DNA from: Lachnospiraceae bacterium
Lineage (GTDB): Bacteria > Bacillota > Clostridia > Lachnospirales > Anaerotignaceae
Direction: 5' to 3'
Length of the DNA stretch: 64,000 nucleotides
NCBI GenBank assembly: GCA_910576545.1
Contig: CAJTKM010000004.1
Coordinates: 124,001-188,000, forward strand
The notes below the pieces were generated by a model. The model saw nothing but the letters and a program-made list of their open reading frames with translations. It ran no database searches and was not told where the DNA came from. Below are positions 1-9,753 of this stretch, one piece after another (positions within the stretch are counted from its first letter, which is position 1; every line of letters starts with the position of its first letter). A program made the position numbers and the translations under genes.

Positions 1-265
1 GAGAAGGCGTTTTCTCATCAATATGCCCATAATCCTCCATAATCCTCGTCCATACCGCGCCCACGATTTTCCCATTTTTTTCCGCGACAAGCCCCCTGTC
101 ATGCGGTTCCTGCCCAAAGCCCTCTGTATATATCCGAAGTTCCGGTAATGTAATGATAGATTTCGGCGGCGGCTCCACGTCCTCCGGTACAAAAACCGCC
201 TCATATAAAAATTCCTCCAAACAGCAATATTCCGCTTTCCTGATTTCACGTATTCTGTAATCCAT
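1..265 (-). CDS. GNAT-family acetyltransferase, partial (3' end outside window)
   Basis: Only the first 88 codons are in the window; the gene runs off the left edge. The translation begins MDYRIREIRKAEY and contains LVAEKNGKIVGAVWTR, the beta4-strand pattern that precedes the acetyl-CoA loop in GNAT N-acetyltransferases. An ATG at 265 is preferred because an AAGGGGG ribosome site lies about 6 bases upstream; an ATG at 271 is almost on top of that site. The substrate cannot be inferred, and the acetyl-CoA-binding motif itself lies outside the window. Confidence 0.6.
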   Translation of the reverse strand, partial: MDYRIREIRKAEYCCLEEFLYEAVFVPEDVEPPPKSIITLPELRIYTEGFGQEPHDRGLVAEKNGKIVGAVWTRIMEDYGHIDEKTPS

Positions 266-480
266 GTCCATTCCCCCTTCTTTTTCCATTGTAGCTCATA
301 CCAAAATCCCCCGCAAGCATTCCCTTTGTTCAAAAGATATCCCCAAAAATATTCCGAAACCGAACATATCGGAAAGTATCACTTATCCATTTGAGTTTTT
401 TTCCATTTTGTAGTATGATACCCATATACCAGAAAACGGGCGGGAATACTGCCCAGACAACTCAGAAAGAAGGTTTTTTT

Positions 481-1593
481 ATGTATCGTACACTGTACGG
501 CCCTCAGGGCGGTCATATCAATCTGGACGGACGCAACGTTATCAATATGGCGTCCAATAACTACCTTGGTCTGGCAAACCATCCCGCACTTGTCGCAGCG
601 GCAAAAGAAGCCATCGACCAGTTCGGCGTTGGCCCCTGTGCAAGCCGCAACATCGTCGGGAACTTTACAGTCCATGATGAATTAGAGGAAAAACTCGCAA
701 AATTCAAGGATGTAGAGGCAACGCTCGTTTTCAACTGCGGCGTTTCCGCAAATTCCGGCGTAATCCCCTGCCTTGTCGGCAAAGGCGATACCATTTACAG
801 CGATGAGCTTAACCACGGCAGCATCATCGACGGATGCCGTCTTTCCCGCGCGGAAATCAAAGTTTTCAAGCATATGGATATGGATTCCCTCGAAACAAAG
901 CTGAAAGAACCTGTAACCGGCAAACGGCTTATCATCACAGACGGTGTATTCAGCATGGACGGCGACCTTGCGCCCCTGCCCGATATGGCTGACCTTGCCG
1001 ATAAATACGACGCAACGCTTGTTGTGGACGATGCACACGGCGATGGCGTTATGGGCCCCTACGGCAAAGGTACTGTGGAGCATTTTGGCCTGCGCGACCG
1101 CATCCATATCGAAACAGGCTCCCTTTCCAAGGCATTCGGCGCGGCTGGCGGCTTTGTGGCAGGCTCCCGCGAGCTGATTGATAAAATCCGCCCGCAGGCA
1201 AGAAGCTTTATTTTTACTGCATCCCCCCTTGCCCCCTGTCTGACAGCAGCTGCCCTGAAAGCCGTTGAAATGGTTTCCGCAGACGATTCTCTTGTAAAGA
1301 AGCTGTGGGAAAATCGGGAATATTTCGCAGCACGTATGCAGAAACTGGGGCTGAATATCGGTTCTACCGTTACGCCTGTTATTCCCGTTATCGTTGGCGA
1401 GGGCGAAAAAGCCCAGCAGATGAGCCAGTCCCTTTATGAAAAAGGCATTTATGCGCAGGGGCTGCAATTCCCCGTTGTCCCCCGCGGCGCGGCGCGTCTG
1501 CGCGTAATGGTTTCCGCGGCGCATACCAAAGAGGATTTGGACCGTGCTGCCGATGCAATCGAAGCAAGTGCGAAGGAGCTTGGCCTGCTGTAA
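481..1593 (+). CDS. alpha-oxoamine synthase (glycine C-acetyltransferase / 8-amino-7-oxononanoate synthase family)
   Basis: A 370-residue fold-type I PLP enzyme that would condense an amino acid with an acyl-CoA and release CO2. Visible landmarks are NYLGLANHP near the N-terminus, NHGSIIDG, the cofactor-ring DDAHGDG motif and SLSKAFGAAGG with the Schiff-base lysine. The ATG at 481 is chosen because AAGAAGG precedes it by 8 bases; in-frame codons from 391 have no ribosome site. This start leaves it about 20 residues shorter at the N-terminus than typical Kbl or BioF. No biotin or threonine-degradation genes are adjacent, so Kbl and BioF cannot be told apart here. Confidence 0.85.
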   Translation: MYRTLYGPQGGHINLDGRNVINMASNNYLGLANHPALVAAAKEAIDQFGVGPCASRNIVGNFTVHDELEEKLAKFKDVEATLVFNCGVSANSGVIPCLVGKGDTIYSDELNHGSIIDGCRLSRAEIKVFKHMDMDSLETKLKEPVTGKRLIITDGVFSMDGDLAPLPDMADLADKYDATLVVDDAHGDGVMGPYGKGTVEHFGLRDRIHIETGSLSKAFGAAGGFVAGSRELIDKIRPQARSFIFTASPLAPCLTAAALKAVEMVSADDSLVKKLWENREYFAARMQKLGLNIGSTVTPVIPVIVGEGEKAQQMSQSLYEKGIYAQGLQFPVVPRGAARLRVMVSAAHTKEDLDRAADAIEASAKELGLL

Positions 1594-1630
1594 CAGTAAA
1601 CACGCCAATCAGCGCACAGCAAAATAAAAA

Positions 1631-1675
1631 CGAGGTGCGAAAAGCCATTTCCCGCTTTTCACGCCTCATTTTTTG
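1631..1675 (+). terminator. intrinsic terminator after the oxoamine synthase gene
   Basis: A 14-bp stem (1632-1645 with 1654-1667, two mismatch or wobble positions) closes an 8-base loop and is followed by ATTTTTTG. It lies 38 bases after the stop codon at 1593. Confidence 0.75.
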
Positions 1676-1686
1676 TCAGCAAATTT

Positions 1687-1848
1687 AGAACTTATCCGAA
1701 AATAAGATACGTGCAGATTGCACAGTCAGTTTTTTCGGCAGGCAGGGAGCTTTTTTGCAGGCGTACCGGGTGGTACGGCAAGGAAAGCGACAAAGACTGC
1801 CGGAAAAGATGAAGCAGGATGTGCGCAGATAATTTACGGATAGGTTCT
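1687..1848. repeat. MITE-like element with imperfect terminal inverted repeats
   Basis: AGAACTTATCCG (1687-1698) faces CGGATAGGTTCT (1837-1848), and similarity continues a few bases inward (about 15 of 17 match). The 162-bp interval has no credible gene. It fills the gap between two converging genes. A small non-autonomous element or degenerate IS remnant is the simplest reading, but copy number cannot be judged from one window. Confidence 0.4.
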
Positions 1849-1850
1849 TA

Positions 1851-4436
1851 TTATTTCAGATATTTTTTCAGCTTGCGGACAACCGCCTGAACATCAATCG
1901 GCTTTGCCAGATGGTCATTCATGCCGCATTCCAGACACCTCTGGATATCCTCCAAAAAAGCGTCAGCCGTCATCGCGATAATGGGAATGCCCGCGTCTTT
2001 GCGTTCCAGTCCCCGTATCGCTCTGGTCGTTTCGTAGCCGTCCATCACAGGCATTCTTACGTCCATAAGTATGGCATCATAATATCCGGCAGACGATTTT
2101 TCAAATTTCTCAAGGCATATCCGCCCGTTTTCTGCCCAGTCAAGTTCCAATTCCAGCTCAGAAAGCAGTTCCCTTGCGACTTCCCAGTTCAACTCATTAT
2201 CCTCCGCAAGCAAAATGTGTTTTCCTTTCAGTTCCAGATCGTTCTCCATCTTGGAAACCTTGCTTTCTTCCACTGCCTCGCCCGTGAATGTTTTCAAAGC
2301 ATCATACAGAACAGACTGGAACAATGGTCTGGGAATAAATCCGGAAATCCCTGCCTTTCCGGCTTCTTCCTCCATGCCGCTCCAATCACAGCCGGAAAGC
2401 AGCAGTGTCGGACTGTATTCCCCGCAGCTCAGCCGAATCTTCCGTGCGGCTTCTATGCCGTCCATGTCCGGCAGCTTCCAGCCCAGCAGCATCAGCTGGT
2501 AAGGGTCATTCCGGCGGGAATGCTCGTCCGCCAGTTCCACTGCGCGTGCCGCATCTGCGCACCATTCCGCGCGTAAGCCGAGCCGCTTCAGGGACTGCAC
2601 CACGCTGGTACACAACCATTCGTCCCCGTCTACAACCAGCAGCTTCCAGTCAGGGAGCGCAATATCCGGCTCCCGGCCTTCCGCTTTTGCCAAATCCAAG
2701 ATGACATGGAACTCACTGCCCTTGCTCTGTTCGCTGCGGACGGAAATACTGCCACCCATCGCGTCTACGATGCACTTCGTGATTGCCATGCCCAGCCCTG
2801 AGCCTTCCGTTTTCTGTACGCGGGCGTTATCCTCCCTGCTGAAGGAATCAAAAATAACCTCCTGATATTCCTTTGACATGCCAATGCCCGTATCACTCAC
2901 GATGAAATGCGTGCGGACACAGGAAGTATCCTCCGGCAATGCTTCCTGATAAACCGCGACCCGTACAGAACCATTCTCCGGCGTGAATTTCACTGCATTG
3001 CCCAACAGATTAATCAGCACCTGGTTCAGCCGCACGCTGTCACAGCAAACATCTTCCGAAAGAATCTCATACGCCGCCGCGTCAAAATATTGGTTTTTCG
3101 CTTTCACCTGCGGCTGTATAATATTGACAATACTATCCATCACATCCCGCAGGGACACCGGTTCAATATTCAGCGTCATCTTGCCGCTTTCGATTTTGGA
3201 AATGTCCAGCACGTCATTAATCAGCCCCAGCAGATGCTTGCTGGATACAGAAATTTTGCGCAGGTATTCCTGCACCCTGTCCGGGTCATTGGTATTGGAC
3301 ATTGCCAGAGACGTCATGCCTATAATGGCGTTCATCGGCGTACGGATGTCGTGGCTCATGCTGGAAAGAAAGTCCTGCTTTGCAGCATTGGCGTATTCCG
3401 CATCTTTGCGCGCCTTTTCCGCTGCCTCCCGCGCTATATCCATTTCCTTATTCACGCGCTCCAGCTCCTGTACCTGCTTTCGAAACACTCTGAAATACTG
3501 ATAAAATATACCGAGGAGCGTGGCGATTACGGCAAGGGATGAAATATAAACGACAGTCAGCCAGTGGATGCTCATGCCGGCAATGGCGTGATCCAGTTCG
3601 TCGAACGGCAGCACCGTCACCAGATACCATTCGCAGTATGGCAGCTTGGTACAGTACAAATGGCAGCGGGATTCGCCAATCTGCAGCATCACAGAATAAT
3701 CCTCACCCGCATTCATTGCAGAGGTCATTTGGTTGACATAATAGTCAGTCTTCTGGCCCTGTCCCTCAAAAATGCGATAAAATATGTCAAAATAACCAAT
3801 ATCCGCGCTCTCCTCGTCCCGCACTACAAAACTGCCGTCATTGCGTATGACATAGGAATATACCAGAGAGCTGTCCGAATCAAGGAACAGAACTTCCCCC
3901 ATATATCTGGAAGAAAGCCCCACAATGATAGCAAGGCTGGGCTCTCCGTCCGCCATGGGATATTCGCAGGGAACGCCGAACAAAATGATATCCTCCCCAT
4001 TGCCGTCCACGCCGGACCCCGTTTTGCGCTCCCCGTTTTCCAGGCTCTCCAAAAACTGCTCCGGATGGTTGAGCTGCACAGAATCTCCGTAAATCATTTC
4101 AATCTCTCCGTCAGAGGAATACAGGGCGGCACACAAAAAATGTCTTGCCTGCGCGCCGTATTCAATTGCCGCCTTTGAACCATAGCTGGAGGTTGTTTCA
4201 TCCACCGCAATATGCGCTATGGATTCTGCCATTGTCAGGCGGAGGTCAATGATTGTTTCAAAATGCAAGGATACCTGCTCATTCATTCCTGCCATATAGG
4301 CCGCGCCAATATTTTCAATCGTGCCGCGGCTCATTTTCTGAATGGATATTCCCAAAAAAGCAAATATAACGATATTCAAGCATAATACCATTGCTATACT
4401 GATTTTTAAGAAACGTGGAAAAACCATGTTTTTCAC
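1851..4436 (-). CDS. membrane hybrid histidine kinase with degenerate and intact receiver domains
   Basis: 861 residues. Membrane segments near residues 10-32 and 290-312 bracket a roughly 250-residue extracellular sensor region. A coiled coil, a HisKA domain with SMSHDIRTPMNA (phospho-accepting His), a HATPase domain with DTGIGM and GSGLGMAI, and two receiver domains follow. The first receiver reads LMLLGWKLPDMDG, with Gly where the phosphorylated Asp should be, so it is probably a pseudo-receiver. The last has ILMDVRMPVMDG and is intact. A GTG start at 4436 is supported by GGAGG about 9 bases upstream. It follows a second hybrid kinase by 58 bases on the same strand, so the two may be one operon. 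The signal sensed is unknown. Confidence 0.9.
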   Translation of the reverse strand: MKNMVFPRFLKISIAMVLCLNIVIFAFLGISIQKMSRGTIENIGAAYMAGMNEQVSLHFETIIDLRLTMAESIAHIAVDETTSSYGSKAAIEYGAQARHFLCAALYSSDGEIEMIYGDSVQLNHPEQFLESLENGERKTGSGVDGNGEDIILFGVPCEYPMADGEPSLAIIVGLSSRYMGEVLFLDSDSSLVYSYVIRNDGSFVVRDEESADIGYFDIFYRIFEGQGQKTDYYVNQMTSAMNAGEDYSVMLQIGESRCHLYCTKLPYCEWYLVTVLPFDELDHAIAGMSIHWLTVVYISSLAVIATLLGIFYQYFRVFRKQVQELERVNKEMDIAREAAEKARKDAEYANAAKQDFLSSMSHDIRTPMNAIIGMTSLAMSNTNDPDRVQEYLRKISVSSKHLLGLINDVLDISKIESGKMTLNIEPVSLRDVMDSIVNIIQPQVKAKNQYFDAAAYEILSEDVCCDSVRLNQVLINLLGNAVKFTPENGSVRVAVYQEALPEDTSCVRTHFIVSDTGIGMSKEYQEVIFDSFSREDNARVQKTEGSGLGMAITKCIVDAMGGSISVRSEQSKGSEFHVILDLAKAEGREPDIALPDWKLLVVDGDEWLCTSVVQSLKRLGLRAEWCADAARAVELADEHSRRNDPYQLMLLGWKLPDMDGIEAARKIRLSCGEYSPTLLLSGCDWSGMEEEAGKAGISGFIPRPLFQSVLYDALKTFTGEAVEESKVSKMENDLELKGKHILLAEDNELNWEVARELLSELELELDWAENGRICLEKFEKSSAGYYDAILMDVRMPVMDGYETTRAIRGLERKDAGIPIIAMTADAFLEDIQRCLECGMNDHLAKPIDVQAVVRKLKKYLK

Positions 4437-4494
4437 ACTTTCTCACCTCCAAAGTAGTTTCAAAATCTATAACGCCCATCGCTTTGCGTTCCTG

Positions 4495-7080
4495 TCAGCG
4501 TTTCAAACGCTTTATTGTTCTGAGCATCTTCCTGATATCTACCGGCTTTGCCAGATGTTCATTCATCCCCGCGTCTTTTGCCAGTGCAACGTCTTCCTCA
4601 AACGCATTTGCCGAAAGTGCGATAATTGGAATGGACTGCGCATCTGCACGCTCCATACCGCGAATCACGCGGGAGGCTTCGTAGCCGCTCATAACCGGCA
4701 TCATCAAATCCATCAGAATACAGTCTATTGTTTCCGGTTCGGATGCCGCAAAAGCGTCCACAGCAGCCTTGCCGTTGACCGCTGTTACAACCTCTGCCCC
4801 CGCTTCTTTCAGCATAAATTCTACAATCTCGCGGTTGATTTCATTGTCCTCGACCAAAAGGACGCGCATACCCTCAACATTGCTCATATCGTCCGGTTCT
4901 TCCGCCGCGGCAGGACGTCTGCCCCCTGCCTCATCAACGCGGAACGGAAGCCTGATGCGGACAACGCTCCCTCTGCCGACCTGGCTGTCCACCTCGACAG
5001 TCCCTTTCATCTGGTCTACCAGCTTTTTCACGATGGACATGCCAAGCCCGACGCCACTATAATGCGTCCTCGAATCCTGATGCTCCTGTGTAAAGGGTTC
5101 AAAAATGTGTTCCTTAAATTCTTCCCCGATACCAATTCCGGTATCTTCAACCACGAACTGAAAATCCGCCATACCGTTTTGGTATGCAATTTCTTCGACC
5201 TGTACAAATACAGAACCATGAGGGCGGTTATACTTGAGGGCATTGTCGATGACATTCATTAAAATCTGTTTCAGGTGCAGCGGGTTGCCGACCAGCTTGT
5301 TATGCTGCAGCCCTTCCTCTTTTAATTCCAGATGGATGTCCTGCTCCTCCGCCTGTGCGGAAAGAATCATAATACAGTTTTCCAGCGTATCACACAGGCC
5401 AAACGGCTCCTCTACCGTTGTCGGCCTGCCGCTCTCCAGCTTGCTGACCTGAAGCACGTCATTGACCAGAGAAAGCAGGTGTTCCGTCGATACGCGGATT
5501 TTCTCCCGGCATTCTTCCTGCCGTTCCCTATCCTCCTGCCTTCTCTCCATAATCGCCAGCATTCCCATTATTCCGTTAATCGGCGTACGAAGGTCATGCG
5601 ACATATGGGAAAGAAATTCGCTTTTTGCAGAATTGGCCTGCCTGACCTTTTCCAGAAGCTCCATAATGGCCTGTTCCTGCTTCTTCCTCGTCATCATGGT
5701 TTCCGTAATGTCCTGATGGTACCCGTTCAGGCTGGCTCCCGCTTTTTTAAATGTTTTATCCGGCACACCGCCGCAGCGGACATATATTCTCCCCAGTTTT
5801 GGATGGTTCCAGGGATAAATCACCTCGGAGCGCCCGTTTTCCAGCATCTCCCGCACAGCCTCCTGTACCATCTGCACATAATCCGGCTCAATATTTTCAA
5901 ACCAGTGCTGGTAGCATTCTTCCGGTTCAATTTCATCCGGCACACCCAAAAGAATCCGCATGGTGCGATCTGTATACATCCTGGGCTGGCAGCCTTCCTC
6001 CATCTCAATGGTCCAGATGCCGGTTCTGGCTCCCTCCAGAATATTTTCCAGACTCTGCCTTGCTTCCAGCTTGTACTTTTCTTCCTGCTCCACTACAGCA
6101 TTGACGTCCCTCTGGGCAAAAATCGCACAATTTTCTCCCGCTGTCCATTCTACCGCAGAAAAATGCATCTCCAAATACTTCAGCCCGTATGCGCTTTCTT
6201 TTACCTGATACCGGACAGAAAATTTCTTCTTTTCTTTAAGCTGTGCAAGCACATATTCTTTTTTTGTGACAGTGCGGAGCCGTTCCTGGTCCATCGGAAC
6301 CACATGCTGTGAAATATACCGCTCCATGGCTGTCTGATAGCCGTCCTCAAAATTGACCGCCCAGTCTATCCCCATACGTTCGCTGTCCCGATATGTTTCG
6401 CATTCTCCGGTGTCAAAGTTCACCTGGTAAATCCCAAGGTAATCCACGCTGAGAGCATGGAGGACGTTATAGCTCCGCTTTTGCAGCTCACGGACCAGAT
6501 TGCGCCGCCTTATAGAAGATACAATAAAATATGCCGCCGTTTGGAGCATATTTGATGCATATTCCAGCGATTTTACGGGCGGGTTGTCCACACCGTAAAA
6601 ACCGATGACCTTCTCGCCATCATAAAGAGGGACGACCACAAGGGAATGGATTTTCTGCCGTTTCAGGTTCTCATACTGAAGAGCGTCCGTTTCCCTGATA
6701 TCTTCCAGATTCCCGATGACGATATGCTTGCCAATGCTGAATTTCCGGTACCAGCTTGCGCATACCTCCGCCGGAACATTTTGAAGATTATCCTTTTGCG
6801 GCTCCACCCCATCGGCTACCCATTCATATGTATTATCATCGTTGCCAGAATTGTTCTGTTCAAAAATATATGTTCTGTCTCCGTTCATCGCTTTTCCGAG
6901 ATGCTCCAGCAGCACGCCCAGCGACTGGTCCGGGGTTTCCTCAAGCAGAGCGACCCGAAGGGCTTCATTGATGACTGCCTCCAGATTCTGAACGCTCCAC
7001 ATGCCACAACGCTGCTCACGGCTTCCATCGGGCGGGCTGTCCTTAGTGGTTCGTTCAAAAAAATATCCTGAATTTTCCAT
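4495..7080 (-). CDS. soluble hybrid histidine kinase (GAF-PAS-HisKA-HATPase-REC)
   Basis: 861 residues from the ATG at 7080, chosen because GGAGG lies 8 bases upstream; an in-frame ATG at 7182 lacks one. No membrane segment is evident. The N-terminal part has a GAF-like domain (VVPLYDGEKVIGFYGVDN), followed by a PAS-like region, HisKA with HMSHDLRTPINGIMG, HATPase with DTGIGIG and SGVGLGMSI, and a C-terminal receiver with VLLVEDNEINRE and ILMDLMMPVMSG (phospho-Asp intact). It is first in a probable two-gene operon with the membrane hybrid kinase downstream and could phosphorylate or oligomerise with it. Confidence 0.88.
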   Translation of the reverse strand: MENSGYFFERTTKDSPPDGSREQRCGMWSVQNLEAVINEALRVALLEETPDQSLGVLLEHLGKAMNGDRTYIFEQNNSGNDDNTYEWVADGVEPQKDNLQNVPAEVCASWYRKFSIGKHIVIGNLEDIRETDALQYENLKRQKIHSLVVVPLYDGEKVIGFYGVDNPPVKSLEYASNMLQTAAYFIVSSIRRRNLVRELQKRSYNVLHALSVDYLGIYQVNFDTGECETYRDSERMGIDWAVNFEDGYQTAMERYISQHVVPMDQERLRTVTKKEYVLAQLKEKKKFSVRYQVKESAYGLKYLEMHFSAVEWTAGENCAIFAQRDVNAVVEQEEKYKLEARQSLENILEGARTGIWTIEMEEGCQPRMYTDRTMRILLGVPDEIEPEECYQHWFENIEPDYVQMVQEAVREMLENGRSEVIYPWNHPKLGRIYVRCGGVPDKTFKKAGASLNGYHQDITETMMTRKKQEQAIMELLEKVRQANSAKSEFLSHMSHDLRTPINGIMGMLAIMERRQEDRERQEECREKIRVSTEHLLSLVNDVLQVSKLESGRPTTVEEPFGLCDTLENCIMILSAQAEEQDIHLELKEEGLQHNKLVGNPLHLKQILMNVIDNALKYNRPHGSVFVQVEEIAYQNGMADFQFVVEDTGIGIGEEFKEHIFEPFTQEHQDSRTHYSGVGLGMSIVKKLVDQMKGTVEVDSQVGRGSVVRIRLPFRVDEAGGRRPAAAEEPDDMSNVEGMRVLLVEDNEINREIVEFMLKEAGAEVVTAVNGKAAVDAFAASEPETIDCILMDLMMPVMSGYEASRVIRGMERADAQSIPIIALSANAFEEDVALAKDAGMNEHLAKPVDIRKMLRTIKRLKR

Positions 7081-7553
7081 AAGCTTGTCCTCCAAACAGA
7101 CTGTTTTCTGACCACGATCACTATATCTGCAAATTCTGAAACAGAGAAATTTTTCTCCCAAAATTTTCGTATTTATATCCATACAGCTGCGTTTTTATCC
7201 TTCCGCTCCGCCGCATAATCAGCAAAATCTTTGTCATAATACCATATGCTTCCAACCACGTCAATAATAAAGCTGATATCAGAAGAAATGAATATGCAAA
7301 GCAATAAAACTGTACTGCGGCTATACAAAAAAACACTTCCTTTTATGGGTAATTTATGATATATTAATTTCAAAATCCCGCATCCATAATTTCAATATAA
7401 CACATTTTTTTGGACTATGGAGGGGGCAGTTTTTTTGCGCACTTTCCGCTATTGTGTCTGTAACAGGGAGCGCGCAGCAGTATAAAACCGGCAGGCTTTC
7501 ATTTGAGCCGGAAGAAATCTATTGCCATTCCAGCGGAAGGAGGGAACGTGTTC
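7081..7553. other. intergenic region between divergent kinase and chemotaxis genes
   Basis: About 470 bp of A+T-rich DNA that must hold the leftward kinase promoter and the start of the chemoreceptor leader. No ORF here has a ribosome site, and no promoter can be called with confidence. Confidence 0.4.
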
Positions 7554-7702
7554 CCCGCGCTTTACCGGCGCGGGATTGTCAGCAGTGTGTCTGCGGGCAC
7601 AGTCTGCTCAGGCTCTGAAGAGCTGTTTTCAATCAGAAATATACCTTCGCCTGACAGGGGAATATATGGCTGAAAAACGTGTATCACCTTGTCGGGCGAA
7701 GG
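7554..7702 (+). promoter_or_regulatory. structured 5' leader of the chemoreceptor gene
   Basis: Two strong hairpins precede the gene: CCCGCGC (7554-7560) with GCGCGGG (7568-7574), and a 13-bp stem CCTTCGCCTGACA (7644-7656) with TGTCGGGCGAAGG (7690-7702, one G-U pair). There is no U-tract after either. The shape fits a leader RNA or regulator-binding region. I could not match it to a known riboswitch consensus such as GEMM. Confidence 0.35.
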
Positions 7703-7745
7703 CAGGGAATCACAAAGTATTACAGGAAATCAGGAGTGAAGTATA

Positions 7746-9416
7746 ATGGCACTAAACGCACACATTGGAAATGATAAGCAAAAAAGTAAACGAATCGGCC
7801 GCAAGGTTGGAAATTTGGTTGCGGCAATGCTGGGCGTGAGCATCACTTTGGTTGTGGTGCTGTGTGTACTGATGTTCTACCGGCTCACCATGTCCATAAT
7901 GCAAAATGAATGCGTAAGCGGCACAAACGTGCTGGCATATGAGCTGTCCGTTTATTCCGGGGAAGAAGATAAAACGGCGCTTTTGGATACGCTTAAAGAA
8001 AAAATGGGCTGTGAGCTCACCATTTTTCACGGGGACGAACGAGCCTACACAACGATACAGCAGAACGGGCAGCGGGCTGTGGGCACGCGCCTTTCTGCCG
8101 AGATTGCCGATATCGTGCTGAAACAGGGTAAAAGCTATGTGGGTCAGGCTGAGATTCTGGGAGAAAAGCACCTTTGCTCCTATGCCCCTACATACGGCGC
8201 GAACGGGCAGATTGACGGCCTGATTTTCGCCGGAATCTCCATGTCCTCTGCCCTGAATCAGATTGGCCTGACGATTGGGCTGTCCTTCTTGGCAGGCATC
8301 GCGCTGATTTTCGTTGGAATCCTGATTATCGGCGCATACATCAAAAAAACGGTTTCCGCCCCGCTTGCCCGCCTCACCGTAATGGCGCAGTCGCTGGAAC
8401 AGGGGGAACTTGGGCTTGAGCAGGCTCAGGATACCATGGAGAAATTTGCCTCCAATGATGAAATCGGCATCCTTTCCAGGAGCTTCGACCATACCATCAA
8501 CCGACTGAGAAATTACATCGGGGAAATTTCCGGCTTGCTGGAAGACATTGCCAACGGCGACCTGACAGCACAGATTACACAGGAATACGTCGGGGATTTC
8601 GCTTCTATCCGCACCTCCCTGAACGATATCCTGCAAAAGCTCAACGCGGCAATGGGGCAGATTGTCACCAGCGCGGAATATGTTTCCAGCGGCGCAAACC
8701 AGATGTCTACCGCTGCGCAGGAGCTCAGCCAGGGCTCTATGGAGCAGACGGGTACTGTGGAACAGCTGGATGAAACCATCCGCTCCGTTGCGGACAGCGT
8801 GAAACAGACGGCCGAAAACGTCCAGAGGACGCGGGAGCAGACAAACGGGATGGGGCTTCAGCTTGCCGAGAGCAACGAAAAGATGCGGGAAATGATTACC
8901 GCAATGGACGAAATCAGCAGCAGTTCCAATGAAATTGAGAAAATCATAAAGACGATTGAGGATATTGCATTCCAGACAAATATCCTTGCGCTGAACGCTG
9001 CTGTGGAAGCCGCACGCGCCGGCACAGCGGGAAAAGGCTTTGCCGTGGTTGCTGACGAGGTGCGCAATCTGGCCGCCAAGAGTGCGGAGGCGTCCCAGTC
9101 TACCTCCGCTCTGATTGGGCGTTCCATTACCGCGGTCAATCAGGGGACGCAAATTGCGGACGCGACTGCAAAACAGCTGGAAAGCGTAGTAGCCGGCGCG
9201 CATGAGATTGTGAACACCATTAACGGGATTGCCGCAGATGCGCAGTTACAGGCAGACGCAGTGGAACAGATTCAAGAACAGGCCGCGCAGATTACCAACG
9301 TTGTACAGACCAATTCTTCTACGGCAGAAGAAACGGCGGCCACCAGCGAACAACTCAGCGCACAGGCGAATATGTTAAAACAGCTGGTTAAGACTTTCCA
9401 TCTCCGCCAGCAGTAA
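7746..9416 (+). CDS. methyl-accepting chemotaxis protein
   Basis: 556 residues. A membrane segment at about residues 25-47, a compact periplasmic-type sensor of roughly 130 residues, a second membrane segment near 178-202, a HAMP linker and a long signalling coiled coil. The hairpin tip reads [20 protein letters not shown], the near-invariant CheA/CheW contact of the family. AGGAGTGAAGTATA precedes the ATG. The sensor resembles a single-Cache domain, but the ligand is unknown. No other chemotaxis genes are nearby. Confidence 0.93.
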   Translation: MALNAHIGNDKQKSKRIGRKVGNLVAAMLGVSITLVVVLCVLMFYRLTMSIMQNECVSGTNVLAYELSVYSGEEDKTALLDTLKEKMGCELTIFHGDERAYTTIQQNGQRAVGTRLSAEIADIVLKQGKSYVGQAEILGEKHLCSYAPTYGANGQIDGLIFAGISMSSALNQIGLTIGLSFLAGIALIFVGILIIGAYIKKTVSAPLARLTVMAQSLEQGELGLEQAQDTMEKFASNDEIGILSRSFDHTINRLRNYIGEISGLLEDIANGDLTAQITQEYVGDFASIRTSLNDILQKLNAAMGQIVTSAEYVSSGANQMSTAAQELSQGSMEQTGTVEQLDETIRSVADSVKQTAENVQRTREQTNGMGLQLAESNEKMREMITAMDEISSSSNEIEKIIKTIEDIAFQTNILALNAAVEAARAGTAGKGFAVVADEVRNLAAKSAEASQSTSALIGRSITAVNQGTQIADATAKQLESVVAGAHEIVNTINGIAADAQLQADAVEQIQEQAAQITNVVQTNSSTAEETAATSEQLSAQANMLKQLVKTFHLRQQ

Positions 9417-9460
9417 CAGAATCAAATAGAATAATGCAACCCTGATCGGCTGTCATGCAG

Positions 9461-9492
9461 TGCCGAAGGCCGTCCCACCTTCGGCATTTTTT
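9461..9492 (+). terminator. intrinsic terminator after the chemoreceptor gene
   Basis: Perfect 9-bp stem TGCCGAAGG / CCTTCGGCA (9461-9469 with 9478-9486), 8-base loop, then a T-run. Confidence 0.85.
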
Positions 9493-9518
9493 ATCCCCAA
9501 AATATTTTTTTGCAAAAA

Positions 9519-9705
9519 GAAAGTCCGGCAAAAGGCAGTTTGACTTAAGAAAAAAAATTTTCCAACTGATTTCTTAAGTCAAACGCCGACGGCTGTTGCC
9601 TGAGAAAATTTCTTCTAAAATTTTGCCATTCTGAAAAATCTTGATTTTTCAAATGCTTCAAAAAATGAAATTTTCTTATGGCAAAGCCCATAATGCCGGA
9701 CTTTC
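9519..9705. repeat. 187-bp inverted-repeat element
   Basis: The ends are a perfect 12-bp inverted repeat, GAAAGTCCGGCA (9519-9530) and TGCCGGACTTTC (9694-9705). Inside is a second perfect 15-bp inverted repeat, GTTTGACTTAAGAAA (9538-9552) and TTTCTTAAGTCAAAC (9570-9584). Pieces of the inner motif recur at 15606-15640 on the other side of the SLH gene. It has no coding potential and looks MITE- or REP-like. The rest of 9417-9753 holds only the chemoreceptor terminator. Confidence 0.45.
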
Positions 9706-9753
9706 CATATCAGGAAAGATTTTGGAACCTCTCCCTCTTGTTTTTTTCAGTAA

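Noticed and set aside
7522-7746. 74-codon frame before the chemoreceptor
   Set aside because: No ribosome site and it runs through both strong hairpins of the leader; better explained as untranslated leader.
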